Part shown: one piece after another, positions 9,948 to 21,183 of the stretch | Position numbering within the stretch: position 1 is the stretch's first letter | Layout: the number at the start of each line of letters is the position of its first letter | Origin: Agrobacterium tumefaciens | Lineage (GTDB): Bacteria > Pseudomonadota > Alphaproteobacteria > Rhizobiales > Rhizobiaceae | Length of the DNA stretch: 64,000 bases | NCBI RefSeq assembly: GCF_013337285.1 | Contig: NZ_SUPW01000001.1 | Span: 930,001 to 994,000, forward strand | Reading direction: 5' to 3' | The notes under the pieces: generated by a model | The model's input: only the letters and a program-made list of their open reading frames with translations | The model's database searches: none | What the model was told of the DNA's origin: nothing | Translations under genes and position numbers: made by a program

Positions 9948-10682
9948 TTATTCGTCGTGCACCTTATGGTTCCGGAAATAGGCAAAACCAACGACGATGA
10001 CAAGGGCCAGCGCCAAGCCATACCACGTTATCGCATATTGCAGGTGATTGTTGGGCAAATCTATCAGCGTCACCCCGCCCTGAGGCCAGCCGCCGGGGTT
10101 GGGCGCCGTGTCGGCATCGACGAAAAGATTGACCAGCCGATTGGAGGGGATATCGACGCTCGAGGCCATGACCGCCAGATCCTTCCAGTAGAAGATGTTC
10201 TTGGCGATATCGTTATCCGGCAGCAGCGAGGAGGGTTTGGCAACCAGTGGCGCGCGCGCCAGCCCTGTTATCGCGACCTCGCCGGTTACCTGTCCTTCCG
10301 TCCGTTTGGCTTGTTCCTTCATCTCGAAGGGCACGAAACCGCGATTGACGAAGAGAATGCGGCCATCGTCAAGCGTCAGCGGCGTATAGATGTAATAACC
10401 GGTTCGGCCCTGATGGGTAGCGAAGAAATGCCGCTCGCGGGCGTGGTCGAAAGTGCCTGACAGCCTGACCCTGCGATATTCGATCTCGCCGCCGCTTTTT
10501 GCCAGTGCTTCGATATCGGCAAGCGGAACCGGGCTCGCGCTCAGCCGCTGCTCGATATCGGCCATCAGCGCCTCTTTCCAGTAAAGCCGCTTCACCTGCC
10601 ATGTACCGAGCCCGAGAAGAATGGCAAGCGCCAGCAGGACGAGCGGTGCGGCGAACCAGACCCGTCTGTCCGCCGCCTTCAT
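9948..10682 (-). CDS. SURF1 family cytochrome oxidase biogenesis protein
   Basis: A 244-residue inner-membrane protein with one transmembrane helix near each end and a periplasmic middle, as in Shy1/SURF1, which assists heme a insertion into subunit I of aa3 oxidase. Family marks are LLLGLGTWQVKRLYWK at the start, the VNRGFVP motif and the C-terminal NNHLQYAITWYGLA. The start ATG at 10682 is preceded by GAGG at suitable spacing; upstream in-frame codons would add residues before the first helix. It lies 10 bp after the DUF983 gene and downstream of the oxidase operon, which supports the assembly role. Confidence 0.93.
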   Translation of the reverse strand: MKAADRRVWFAAPLVLLALAILLGLGTWQVKRLYWKEALMADIEQRLSASPVPLADIEALAKSGGEIEYRRVRLSGTFDHARERHFFATHQGRTGYYIYTPLTLDDGRILFVNRGFVPFEMKEQAKRTEGQVTGEVAITGLARAPLVAKPSSLLPDNDIAKNIFYWKDLAVMASSVDIPSNRLVNLFVDADTAPNPGGWPQGGVTLIDLPNNHLQYAITWYGLALALVIVVGFAYFRNHKVHDE

Positions 10683-10692
10683 GTGGGAAACC

Positions 10693-11094
10693 TCATTCAC
10701 GATCAAGCCTGCCTTCGCTTGCATTGTTGCGGTATTGCAGCGCAATCATGATCCCCTTCAGCTTGCGCAAAAGCACGAGCGAGATGATCACCGTAAACGG
10801 CAACCAGAGCATGACATGCACCCAGACGGGCGGCGCAAAACGCTGATCGAACCAGAGCGCCAGCCCGACCACCAGAAAACCGACAATCAGCATGACGAAG
10901 ACCGCCGGACCGTCACCCGCATCGGCGAAACCATAGTCCAGCCCGCAGGCGCCGCAGGCCGGTTTCGGGGTCAGGAAACCGTCGAACAGCCGGCCGTTAC
11001 CGCAACGCGGGCAGCAGCCTCTCAAGCCCACCTTGATGGGATCAACGGGTGCGAAATCGCCGTTTGATGGTTCAGATTTCGATTGTTCAGACAT
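10693..11094 (-). CDS. DUF983 family membrane protein
   Basis: A 133-residue protein. A zinc-ribbon-like segment with two cysteine pairs (GCCPRCGNG and ACGACGLDYG) at about residues 28-53 is followed by two transmembrane helices. DUF983 genes accompany cytochrome oxidase genes in alphaproteobacteria; their function is unproven but oxidase assembly is the usual guess. Here it sits between ctaE and SURF1. I choose the ATG at 11094 with GGGAG upstream, not the longer frame to 11130. It is 10 bp ahead of the SURF1 gene, so the pair is co-transcribed. Confidence 0.87.
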   Translation of the reverse strand: MSEQSKSEPSNGDFAPVDPIKVGLRGCCPRCGNGRLFDGFLTPKPACGACGLDYGFADAGDGPAVFVMLIVGFLVVGLALWFDQRFAPPVWVHVMLWLPFTVIISLVLLRKLKGIMIALQYRNNASEGRLDRE

Positions 11095-11131
11095 GGAGAG
11101 AACTCCCGCGAAGTTTCCCAACACCCGCATC

Positions 11132-11210
11132 GGTCATCCCTGAGCTTGGCCCGGGGATCCACGCTTTCAGCGGGCCTATGGATCCTCGGGTCAAGCCCGA
11201 GGATGACGTC
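11132..11210. repeat. Family A intergenic palindrome, copy 3
   Basis: The right arm 11179-11210 is identical to the right arm of copy 2, while the left arm 11132-11161 has drifted at several places (TGAGCTTGGCCCGGGG). It lies within the gap between ctaE and the DUF983 gene, 64 bp upstream of a family B element. Confidence 0.88.
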
Positions 11211-11273
11211 GTGTCTGCAGGAAGCCGCCTCGAAACCAGAGCAATCACTTATCGCTCGGCATTGCCCTTTGGT

Positions 11274-11396
11274 TTCTTCTCCCCGCCGGGGAGAAGGTGG
11301 CCCGAAGGGTCGGATGAGGGGGCAACGTTGCCGCCTACCGCCGACCTTGCCCCCTCATCCCGCTGCCGCGGACTTCTCCCCCTCGGGGAGAAGAAA
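11274..11396. repeat. Family B (RIME-like) mosaic palindrome, copy 1
   Basis: Terminal arms with CTTCTCCCC/GGGGAGAAG enclose the internal blocks GGTGGCCCGAAGGGTCGG and CCCCCTCATCCCGCTGCCGC. The build resembles the RIME elements described in rhizobia (comparison from memory). It separates ctaE from the DUF983 gene inside a same-strand gene run and may attenuate the transcript between the oxidase operon and the downstream block. Confidence 0.85.
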
Positions 11397-11448
11397 TGTG
11401 CGGCACCCGCTCGATTCAGAAGCAGCGTAGTGGGCTACCCGGCGTAAT

Positions 11449-12324
11449 TTACCCGTGAACCGGCGCACCCCAGCCACCCCAGATATAGATGGCGAAGAAC
11501 AGGAACAGCCAGACGACGTCAACGAAATGCCAGTACCAGGCGGCCGCTTCGAAACCGAAATGCTGCTTGGGCGTGAAACCACCGGCAATGGCGCGGAACA
11601 GGCAGACCAGCAGGAAGACCGTGCCGACGAAGACGTGGAAACCGTGGAAACCGGTGGCCATGAAGAAGGTCGCGCCATAGATCGAGTTCTTGAAGTCGAA
11701 CGGGGCGTGTATGTATTCGTAAACCTGCACGGTGGAGAACAACACGCCAAGTGCCACGGTGAGAGCGAGGCCGCTGATCAGGCCCTTGCGATCATTGTGC
11801 AGCAGGGCATGATGCGCCCAGGTGACGCAGGTGCCCGACAGAAGCAGGATGACGGTGTTGTAGAGCGGCAGGTGCCAGGGGTCGATGACCTCGATACCCT
11901 TGGGGGGCCATTGTCCGCCGGTATATTCGAGGCGGGACGCCTGAATGGCTTCGTGCGGATAAAGGCTGGCATCGAAATAGGCCCAGAACCACGCGACGAA
12001 GAACATCACCTCCGAGGCGATGAACATGATCATGCCATAACGCAGGTGAAGCGAAACGACGCGGGTATGGCTGCCCTCATTGGCTTCCTTGATCGTGTCC
12101 GCCCACCAGGCGTACATCGTATAGAGCACGATGACGAGGCCGATATAAAACAGCCAGGGATTGGCCAGTTCCATGCCGAACAGCTTGAAGGAGCCGGCCG
12201 ACAGGTAACGCATGTAACAGACGCCGCCGAAGGTCAGAATGAAGGCGCCGATCGAGGCCAGGATAGGCCATGGGCTTGGGTCTATGATGTGGTAATCGTG
12301 GTTCTTCTGATGCGTATCTGCCAT
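11449..12324 (-). CDS. ctaE: Cytochrome c oxidase subunit III
   Basis: A 291-residue seven-helix membrane protein, subunit III of the aa3-type oxidase. Recognisable are the N-terminal HDYHIIDPSPWP typical of alphaproteobacteria, FFVAWFWAYFDASL with the conserved acidic residues, and the late GFHGFHVFVGT and WHFVDVVWLFLF. It stabilises the catalytic core and proton uptake rather than carrying metal centres. It is the last oxidase structural gene of the leftward cluster, 58 bp after ctaG, and is followed by two repeat elements. Confidence 0.97.
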   Translation of the reverse strand: MADTHQKNHDYHIIDPSPWPILASIGAFILTFGGVCYMRYLSAGSFKLFGMELANPWLFYIGLVIVLYTMYAWWADTIKEANEGSHTRVVSLHLRYGMIMFIASEVMFFVAWFWAYFDASLYPHEAIQASRLEYTGGQWPPKGIEVIDPWHLPLYNTVILLLSGTCVTWAHHALLHNDRKGLISGLALTVALGVLFSTVQVYEYIHAPFDFKNSIYGATFFMATGFHGFHVFVGTVFLLVCLFRAIAGGFTPKQHFGFEAAAWYWHFVDVVWLFLFFAIYIWGGWGAPVHG

Positions 12325-12382
12325 TGCGACAATCCCCGAATGTCTCTTCCCTGACCCGGCCTCAAAGAGGCCAGGTCTCCTC

Positions 12383-13015
12383 TCACAATTTGCTTTCGCC
12401 AGATGAAGTCTTTACCGGCAAGGACGCAACCGGTTTTTCGGTTTTGGCCGGATAAAACGTATAGGACAGCGTCAAAGTATGAATGCTTTTGGTTTCGCGC
12501 GCCGTGGCGATATCAGGATCGACGAAGAAAACCACCGGCATTTCCAGTGTTTCGCCCGGCTGCAGCGTCGTTTCGGTGAAGCAGAAACACTCCACCTTGT
12601 TAAAATAGGCACCGGCTTCCATCGGCGTGACGTTGAATACCGCCGTGCCCGTGGTCGCCACGGGCGAACGGTTGGTCGCCTTGAAAGTGACCTGTATCGT
12701 CTCGCCAATCTTCGGCTTGACCATCTTGTCGACCGGGCGGAAATCCCAGTTGAGGCCGTTCGACGTATTGGCGTCAAAAGTGACATTGATGGTCTTGTCG
12801 AGAATGACGTCGGAATATTGCTCAACGCGCTGGGTCGTGCCGTTATAGCCGGTGACGCGGCAGAACAGGCTGTAGAGCGGAACGGCGGCGTAAGCCATGC
12901 CGATCATGGCGCAGAAAAATACCAGACAGAGCACCAGGATCGAGCGGTTGCTCACCCGCTGCGTGCCGGCCGTTGTCGTGTCTGTTCCCATATTCGCCCC
13001 CCCGGTATTCGCCAT
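12383..13015 (-). CDS. ctaG: Cytochrome c oxidase assembly protein (Cox11/CtaG)
   Basis: A 210-residue copper chaperone that delivers copper to the CuB site of subunit I. It has one N-terminal transmembrane helix ([18 protein letters not shown]), a conserved cysteine in [15 protein letters not shown], and the copper-binding CFCF motif in KVECFCFTE. The bulk of the protein faces the periplasm. An internal ATG nine codons in is an alternative start with a G-rich element before it. It lies between the small CoxF-like gene and ctaE, in the usual rhizobial order. Confidence 0.96.
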   Translation of the reverse strand: MANTGGANMGTDTTTAGTQRVSNRSILVLCLVFFCAMIGMAYAAVPLYSLFCRVTGYNGTTQRVEQYSDVILDKTINVTFDANTSNGLNWDFRPVDKMVKPKIGETIQVTFKATNRSPVATTGTAVFNVTPMEAGAYFNKVECFCFTETTLQPGETLEMPVVFFVDPDIATARETKSIHTLTLSYTFYPAKTEKPVASLPVKTSSGESKL

Positions 13016-13044
13016 GTCCTCTTCCGCTCCCTCAGATCAGACCG

Positions 13045-13176
13045 TCAATTCGCGCCGATCTTGATGATGGTGATGACGTAAAACAGCACCACCAGACCCG
13101 CCAGCAACACGCCGAGCGCGATGTTGCGCCCGCGTCGCGATTTTTTCTGCGCCGCGCTCAGTTCCACAGTTTCCAT
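13045..13176 (-). CDS. CoxF-like single-helix small membrane protein (43 aa)
   Basis: A 43-residue protein with a basic N-terminal half (QKKSRRGRN), one hydrophobic helix (residues 19-38) and the ending IKIGAN. Its start ATG overlaps the ctaB stop by one base (TGATG), and it is followed 29 bp later by ctaG. A short single-helix gene at this exact place is usual in alphaproteobacterial cox operons and is called CoxF; its role is unknown, possibly assembly or an extra small subunit. GGGAG precedes the start. Position, coupling and the clean helix make it a real gene despite its size. Confidence 0.82.
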   Translation of the reverse strand: METVELSAAQKKSRRGRNIALGVLLAGLVVLFYVITIIKIGAN

Positions 13177-14129
13177 CACAGAACTCCCGTCATCACGGCC
13201 TTCAGCGCCGGCGCAAAATGATCGGCCAGAAGGCCGGAGAAAATAGCGAAGAGGTACAGCACCGAATAGGCGAACATCTTCTTGGCCGGCAGCATCTTCT
13301 CGTCACCCTCAGGCATGCGCCGGACAACGAGCGAACAGTAAACGAAGATAGCGCTCAGCACGGCGGCGAAAATGCCGTAACCGGCGCTCGCCAGACCCGT
13401 GAAATAAGGTGCGACGGCAGCCGCCGCCGTCAGCACGGCATAAACGATCATCTGGTTCTTGGTGGAGCGCTCGCCCGCCACGTTCGGCATCATCGGAATG
13501 CCGACGGAGCCGTAATCGCGCATCTTGAACAGCGCCAGCGCCCAGAAATGCGCCGGCGTCCACAAAAAGATGATGAGGAACAGGATGATGCTGTCCAGCG
13601 ACACGCCGCCGGTAACGCAGGCCCAGCCAAGCATGGGCGGAAAAGCGCCGGCAGCACCGCCGATGACGATGTTCTGCGGCGTCGAGCGCTTCAGCCACAT
13701 CGTATAAACGACAGCATAAAAGAAGATGGTGAAGGCAAGCAGGCCGGCGGAGAACCAGTTGACCGCAAGACCGAGGATGACCACCGAAAAGGCCGACAGC
13801 GTCAGCCCGAAGGCCAATGCCTCACGCGGCGCGATGCGGCCGGACGGGATCGGCCGCTTTGCGGTGCGGCTCATCACGGCGTCGATATCGGCATCGTACC
13901 ACATGTTGAGCGCGCCGGATGCGCCAGCGCCGACGGCGATGCAGAGAATGGCGATCAGCCCAAGCACCGGATTGATTTCGCCCGGCGCCAGCACGAGGCC
14001 GGCAAAGGCCGTGAAGACGACCAGCGACATGACGCGCGGCTTCAGCAATTCGAAATAATCGCGCGCGCCGGCTTCCGAGAGTTCGGAGCTTTCAACACCC
14101 AGCATATCGCGATTGTCGATAACGGTCAT
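13176..14129 (-). CDS. ctaB: Protoheme IX farnesyltransferase (heme o synthase)
   Basis: A 317-residue UbiA-family prenyltransferase that adds a farnesyl group to heme b, giving heme o, the precursor of heme a for the aa3 oxidase. The aspartate motif [15 protein letters not shown] and the second loop motif near [13 protein letters not shown] are present, along with about nine membrane helices. The N-terminal extension (about 25 residues) is normal in rhizobia. It lies in the oxidase cluster, 390 bp downstream of ctaD on the same strand, and overlaps the CoxF-like start. Confidence 0.96.
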   Translation of the reverse strand: MTVIDNRDMLGVESSELSEAGARDYFELLKPRVMSLVVFTAFAGLVLAPGEINPVLGLIAILCIAVGAGASGALNMWYDADIDAVMSRTAKRPIPSGRIAPREALAFGLTLSAFSVVILGLAVNWFSAGLLAFTIFFYAVVYTMWLKRSTPQNIVIGGAAGAFPPMLGWACVTGGVSLDSIILFLIIFLWTPAHFWALALFKMRDYGSVGIPMMPNVAGERSTKNQMIVYAVLTAAAAVAPYFTGLASAGYGIFAAVLSAIFVYCSLVVRRMPEGDEKMLPAKKMFAYSVLYLFAIFSGLLADHFAPALKAVMTGVL

Positions 14130-14519
14130 TTCCTGTCCTGTTTTCCTTCAGATGCTACTTGCCGCGGCATCCCCTGCACCGGCCCGAAAAACGAATGTTA
14201 TTTCCGGCATGCGCGATGCGTCAAATCATTGGGTCCGAACGTTTCGGCATGGGCCGCATCGTGTAAAACCGATGCAATTCGCCCGGCCTGTCGCCGCGCC
14301 CACCCCGCCATTCGTCTGCGCCTGCTTATTCATAAAGGCCAAACTTGGCATTTATCACATTCAGGCATGTATCACGTCGGACGATAAGCTTCGCTTGGAC
14401 AAAATGTCACGCGGGCGGCGGACCCATCCACCTTCGGAAACGGCACGGACGCAACCACGCCGTCCCCTCTTTTCAGCAACCGGAATGCGCGAGCCACGCC
14501 CGCGCCTCCGGTCCGGCAT
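14130..14519. other. 390-bp gap between ctaD and ctaB
   Basis: Same-strand gap inside the oxidase cluster. The open frames crossing it (for example 14113-14556 on the plus strand) overlap ctaD or ctaB antisense and lack coding character. A GC-rich imperfect hairpin lies at 14489-14507 just after the ctaD stop, without a T run. A separate promoter for ctaB could sit here, but I cannot point to one. Confidence 0.5.
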
Positions 14520-17149
<2,630 letters not shown>

Positions 17150-17170
17150 GGTACCCTCTCCCTCACGCGT

Positions 17171-17184
17171 CTGATCTTGATCAA
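17171..17184. promoter_or_regulatory. FNR/FixK-like box upstream of ctaC
   Basis: CTGAT-CTTG-ATCAA matches the FNR-family consensus TTGAT-N4-ATCAA at nine of ten fixed positions. It ends 22 bp before the ctaC start codon. That is too close for class II activation of ctaC, so if it is used it more likely blocks the promoter under low oxygen. A chance occurrence cannot be excluded. Confidence 0.4.
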
Positions 17185-17562
17185 TCACAGACGCAGAATC
17201 CATGCTAATGGTACTAACTTAAAACCACAGTTTGCCCTCTGCCGCAATATGCGTCGGGACACGGATGCCCGCCAATTTTGCCATTGGTCAATTGACGGTC
17301 GACTTTCCCGCACTCCGCACCAGCATGGGTAGGCCGCAACCGGTTTCAAACAGTCAAAATGCGGCACAGGCCCTTCTTTCAGAGGGTTTTGCAGCCTGCC
17401 AGCGCAGGCCGGACACGGGGTGGCGGGCGCAGAAATTACACACATGAACAAAGCGGAAAGGTCCTATTTCCGCCCAACTCCGCTGGAATTGAAGGCTGTA
17501 GGCTTTTTTTTCCGGATTATGGCGTCAAAATAGCCGCACTGATTCGAATCCCAGAGGTATCC
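17185..17562. other. Divergent intergenic region between ctaC and the IalB-like gene
   Basis: This stretch must hold the promoters of the leftward oxidase operon and the rightward IalB-like gene. I see small palindromes (CCAAT-N6-ATTGG at 17272-17287, TCAATTGA at 17289-17296) and an eight-T run near 17510, but no well-supported gene or RNA. Confidence 0.5.
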
Positions 17563-18087
17563 ATGCGTCTTTCCCCGCTCGCGCGCACCTTTCTTGCCGC
17601 CGCCGGTCTTGCCATCATCGCCCCCGCTGCTGCGGCGCTGGCGCAACAGCAGCCGCCCGGCACGCCGAAATCGACGCATGGCGCATGGTCTGTCATCTGC
17701 GACAAGCCGGCCGGCGCGTCGGAAGAGCAATGCGCCCTGATGCAGAACGTGATTGCCGACGACCGCCCGGAAGTGGGGCTTTCGGTGGTGGTGCTGAAGA
17801 CCGCTGACCGCAAGTCGCGCATCCTGCGTATCCTCGCGCCGCTTGGCGTTCTGCTGAAGGACGGCATGGAGCTTTATATCGACAACAACAATATCGGCCG
17901 CGCCTATTTCACCCGCTGCTTCTCCGAAGGCTGCTATGTCGAGGTGGATATCGACGACGAGCTGCTGAAGGTTCTGCGCGCCGGCAAGGCCGCCGTTTTT
18001 GCGCTGCGTGAATCGGTCGATCAGGATCGTGTCGGCATTCCAATCGAGCTGACCGGCTTTGCCGAGGGCTACGACGCACTGCCGTAA
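17563..18087 (+). CDS. Invasion-associated locus B (IalB) family secreted protein
   Basis: A 174-residue protein with a signal peptide (basic start MRLSPLARTF, hydrophobic core, cut near ALAQQ). The mature part has the family pattern of four cysteines: WSVICDKPAG, SEEQCALMQN and RCFSEGCYVE. IalB was named in Bartonella for its role with erythrocyte invasion; in free-living rhizobia these proteins are common periplasmic proteins of unknown function. The start ATG at 17563 follows AGAGG; the frame is open further upstream but without signal-peptide logic. Monocistronic, divergent from ctaC. Confidence 0.88.
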   Translation: MRLSPLARTFLAAAGLAIIAPAAAALAQQQPPGTPKSTHGAWSVICDKPAGASEEQCALMQNVIADDRPEVGLSVVVLKTADRKSRILRILAPLGVLLKDGMELYIDNNNIGRAYFTRCFSEGCYVEVDIDDELLKVLRAGKAAVFALRESVDQDRVGIPIELTGFAEGYDALP

Positions 18088-18170
18088 CGCCTCGTCGTCA
18101 ACGGGCAGCCTTGCGTCTGCCCGCTCCAGTGCCTAAATCGGTCATTGAACGATAATGACTGGAGCCTCCC

Positions 18171-19586
18171 ATGACCGACGATCTTGTAAAACTCTTCGAT
18201 TGCGATGAAACGCAATTGCGCAAGCTTCTCGGAGAGGCGCTGGCCGGTGCTGACGACGGTGAGCTGTTCATCGAACATGCGCAGGCCGAATCGCTGACCT
18301 TCGACAATGGCCGGCTCAAGGGCGGCTCCTTCAACACCGATCAGGGTTTTGGCCTGCGCGCCGTTGCCGGCGAGACGGTGGGATACGCGCATGCGGGCGA
18401 GCTTTCTGAAGCTGCGCTGAAGCGCGCTTCGGATGCGGTGGGCGCGGTCACCCGCGGTTATTCCGGCTCCTATGCCGCCGCACCCCAGCGCACCAACAAG
18501 AAGCTTTACGGCGACGAGAACCCGATCGGCAGCCCGAGCTTCGAAGAGAAGGTGAAGCTCCTCACCGACATCGATGCCTATCTGCGTGACAAGGACTCTA
18601 ACGTCCGGCAGGTGACGGCGACGATTTCCGCAAGCTGGCAGGTGGTGGATATTCTGCGCGCCGACGGGCATCGCGTCAGCGATATCCGGCCGATGACCCG
18701 CATCAATATTTCCGTGGTTGCCGGCGAAGGCGACCGGCAGGAAAGCGGCTCCTACGGCATTGGCGGCCGCGTCGGTTTTGGCGATTTCATTACAACGGAA
18801 AGCTGGCAGCGCGGCGCGGATGAAGCGCTGCGCCAGGCGCTCGTCAACCTGACCGCCATCGATGCACCGGCCGGCACCATGGATGTGGTGCTCGGCTCCG
18901 GCTGGCCCGGCGTGATGCTGCACGAGGCCGTCGGCCACGGCCTGGAAGGCGATTTCAACCGTAAGAAGACTTCGGCCTTTGCCGGGCTGATGGGCGAGAT
19001 GGTGGCTGCCCCCGGCGTGACTGTGGTGGATGACGGCACCATCGACAGCCGCCGTGGCTCACTCACCATCGACGATGAGGGAACGCCATCCGCTTATAAT
19101 GTGCTGATCGAGAATGGCAGGCTGGTGGGCTATATGCAGGACCGCCAGAATGCCCGGCTGATGGGCGCAAAGGCCACCGGCAACGGTCGCCGGCAGGGCT
19201 ATTCGCATGTGCCGATGCCGCGCATGACCAATACCTACATGCTGTCTGGCGACAAAACGCCGGAAGAGATCATCTCCTCCGTCAAGAAGGGTATCTATGC
19301 CGTGTCCTTCGGCGGCGGACAGGTGGATATCACGTCAGGCAAATTCGTGTTCGGCTGCACCGAGGCTTACCTCATCGAAAACGGCAAGATCGGCGCGCCG
19401 GTGAAGGGCGCGATGCTGATCGGCAACGGACCGGATGCAATGAAGCGCGTCTCGATGATCGGCAATGATTCCAAACTCGATACGGGCATTGGCAATTGCG
19501 GCAAGGCCGGGCAATGGGTGCCGGTCGGCGTCGGCCAGCCACATCTGCGCATGGACCAGATCACCGTTGGCGGCACAAAGGCATAG
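18171..19586 (+). CDS. tldD: TldD metalloprotease subunit
   Basis: A 471-residue TldD that pairs with TldE (PmbA) to form a hollow zinc protease which digests unfolded peptides, for example modified-peptide precursors and antitoxins. The zinc site is MLHEAVGHGLEGD with the HExxxH arrangement around residue 252, followed by the conserved GSLTIDDEGTP and the late GFGCTEAYLIENG-like stretch. Full family length. It has its own upstream region of 83 bp after the IalB-like gene. No tldE is present in the window, so the partner must be encoded elsewhere. Confidence 0.96.
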   Translation: MTDDLVKLFDCDETQLRKLLGEALAGADDGELFIEHAQAESLTFDNGRLKGGSFNTDQGFGLRAVAGETVGYAHAGELSEAALKRASDAVGAVTRGYSGSYAAAPQRTNKKLYGDENPIGSPSFEEKVKLLTDIDAYLRDKDSNVRQVTATISASWQVVDILRADGHRVSDIRPMTRINISVVAGEGDRQESGSYGIGGRVGFGDFITTESWQRGADEALRQALVNLTAIDAPAGTMDVVLGSGWPGVMLHEAVGHGLEGDFNRKKTSAFAGLMGEMVAAPGVTVVDDGTIDSRRGSLTIDDEGTPSAYNVLIENGRLVGYMQDRQNARLMGAKATGNGRRQGYSHVPMPRMTNTYMLSGDKTPEEIISSVKKGIYAVSFGGGQVDITSGKFVFGCTEAYLIENGKIGAPVKGAMLIGNGPDAMKRVSMIGNDSKLDTGIGNCGKAGQWVPVGVGQPHLRMDQITVGGTKA

Positions 19587-19630
19587 GGCATTCCGAGTGT
19601 GGGGGACTGCGGTCTGTCCCAACTTCCGCC

Positions 19631-19735
19631 ATACCGGCCCTGAGCCGGTATCCAGCCGACGCGTCTGCGCGGCGAGAGGGGTCTTGTCCGCCCAGGGACT
19701 TGGGCTGGCTGGATGCCGGATCTGGTCCGGCATGA
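19631..19735. repeat. Third-type intergenic inverted repeat after tldD
   Basis: The arm 19631-19657 (with ATACCGG, CCGGTATCCAG) and the arm 19706-19735 (CTGGATGCCGG, CCGGCATGAC) are imperfect reverse complements. They differ from families A and B in sequence. The element fills most of the 301-bp gap between tldD and the VOC gene; a hairpin here could end the tldD transcript. Confidence 0.7.
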
Positions 19736-19887
19736 CGCAGAGAGAGTTGCGGTCACGCGAAACGTTGAGCCTGCCGCGACAAGCTCAACCACCAGTCTTG
19801 CAGCCGGGCAGCCCATAACCTCGCACATGGCTGCCATGATGAGGTTTCCTCTGGCACCTCACCGAGAAGACGATAAGATCACCCTTC

Positions 19888-20373
19888 ATGGCAGGCCCTC
19901 CTCCCACCGCCCGGCCTGCGTGGCATAAGGAGACCCCGACCATCATACGCAATGCCCTCGTCCCCGAACTTGCCGTCACCGACTGGCTGAAAAGCCGCGC
20001 CTTTTATTGCGACCTGATCGGTTTTCATGTGGTCTATGAACGCGCCGAAGAAGGTTTCGCCTATCTTGCGCTCGATGAGGCGCAGCTGATGATCGACCAG
20101 ATCGGCGCAACCCGAACCTTCGTGGCCGAGAATGCAGCCCTTGAGTTTCCGATGGGCCGGGGCATGAACCTGCAGCTCGCCGTCCCCTCCCTGCAGCCCA
20201 TTCTCACCCGGCTGGAGCGCTCTTCGATCGACCTCGTCCTGCCCGCGGAAGAAAAATGGTACAGGCGCGGCACCGTCGAGGTCGGCAACCGGCAATTCAT
20301 CGTCGCCGATCCGGACGGTTATCTGATCCGCCCGTTCGAGAGCCTGGGCGAACGCCCCTTCCGGTTCGGGTAA
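19888..20373 (+). CDS. VOC (glyoxalase/bleomycin resistance) family protein
   Basis: Up to 161 residues with the VOC half-barrel repeats: VPELAVTDWLKSRAFYCDLIGF, FAYLALDEAQLMIDQ, and the late GNRQFIVADPDGYLIRPFE ending seen in bleomycin-resistance-like proteins. The start is uncertain. The ATG at 19888 gives an 18-residue proline-rich leader. TAAGGAG at 19926-19932 is a good ribosome site, but the codons at the right distance are ATC and ATA (19942-19947), not a usual start. Five bases separate its stop from the HAD gene, so the two are co-transcribed. Whether it binds a drug or is a metabolic enzyme cannot be told. Confidence 0.83.
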   Translation: MAGPPPTARPAWHKETPTIIRNALVPELAVTDWLKSRAFYCDLIGFHVVYERAEEGFAYLALDEAQLMIDQIGATRTFVAENAALEFPMGRGMNLQLAVPSLQPILTRLERSSIDLVLPAEEKWYRRGTVEVGNRQFIVADPDGYLIRPFESLGERPFRFG

Positions 20374-20378
20374 GCGCC

Positions 20379-21068
20379 ATGCTGCCCTTTTTCCCGCATG
20401 CGGTTGTTTTCGACATGGACGGATTGCTGATCGAAAGCGAGGCGCTTTATCGCGATTCATTCCTGGCGGCTTCGCAGGAAGGCGGCCATGGAATGCAGGT
20501 CGAGACCTATCAGAAGGTCTGCGGCAGTCCATGGGATGTCATCACCGGCACCATCTTTGCCGATTACGGCGCGGATTTCCCTATGGACGCCTTTCGCGAC
20601 GCATGGCTCCGGCATCTCGGTGTGATGATGGCGGAAGGCGTGGCCCTGAAGCCGGGTGTCGTCGAAATCCTCGATCTCCTCGACCGGCTCGATATCCGCC
20701 GCGCCATCGCGACCTCCTCGCGGCTCGATTCGGTCACACGCCATCTCGGCCCTTACGATCTTCTCAGGCGTTTCAACACTATCGTGGCGCGCGGCGATTA
20801 TACCGAGCCGAAGCCCGCGCCGATGCCCTATCTCACCGCCGCACGACGTCTCGGTATTGATCCGGGCCGCTGCCTTGCGCTCGAGGATTCCTATTCCGGC
20901 GTCCGCTCTGCCTCATCGGCGGGCATGATGACGATCATGGTGCCGGATGTGGCGCCGCCGACCGAGGAAATGCGGGAAAAATGCATCGCCGTTTCGAGTG
21001 ATCTGCATGCGGTGGCAAGCATGTTGAAAGAAGCAAGGCTTTTTACAAGCATGAAAAACAGGCCTTAG
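20379..21068 (+). CDS. HAD superfamily hydrolase (beta-phosphoglucomutase-like)
   Basis: A 229-residue HAD phosphatase of the subfamily IA type. Motif I is VFDMDGLLIESE with the nucleophilic Asp, motif II is ATSSR, and motifs III/IV are KPAPMPYL and LALEDSYSGVRSA. The cap lies between residues 20 and 90. Substrates in this group are small sugar phosphates; the exact one is unknown. The ATG at 20379 starts five bases after the VOC stop, and upstream in-frame sequence belongs to the VOC gene, so the longer frame from 20256 is rejected. Confidence 0.9.
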   Translation: MLPFFPHAVVFDMDGLLIESEALYRDSFLAASQEGGHGMQVETYQKVCGSPWDVITGTIFADYGADFPMDAFRDAWLRHLGVMMAEGVALKPGVVEILDLLDRLDIRRAIATSSRLDSVTRHLGPYDLLRRFNTIVARGDYTEPKPAPMPYLTAARRLGIDPGRCLALEDSYSGVRSASSAGMMTIMVPDVAPPTEEMREKCIAVSSDLHAVASMLKEARLFTSMKNRP

Positions 21069-21183
21069 GTGCGAATAGGCGTCACATGCCTTTCGCCATT
21101 TGGCCTTATGATAAAGATCGTATCGGCAGGAGCGCCGCTATTCGTCGAGCGCCTTAGTCGGCGCATCCATAATCGGAGTGGTT

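Noticed and set aside
11274..11396. CRISPR-like repetition from the family A and B palindromes
   Set aside because: Copies are single and scattered over tens of kilobases, with no regular spacers and no cas genes.
17540..17556. T-loop-like GATTCGAATCCC suggesting a tRNA
   Set aside because: No matching acceptor, D or anticodon stems and no CCA end nearby; it is simply upstream of the IalB-like gene.
19785..19979. 64-codon minus-strand frame over the VOC start
   Set aside because: Antisense to the VOC gene and the preceding gap; low-complexity composition and no start signals.
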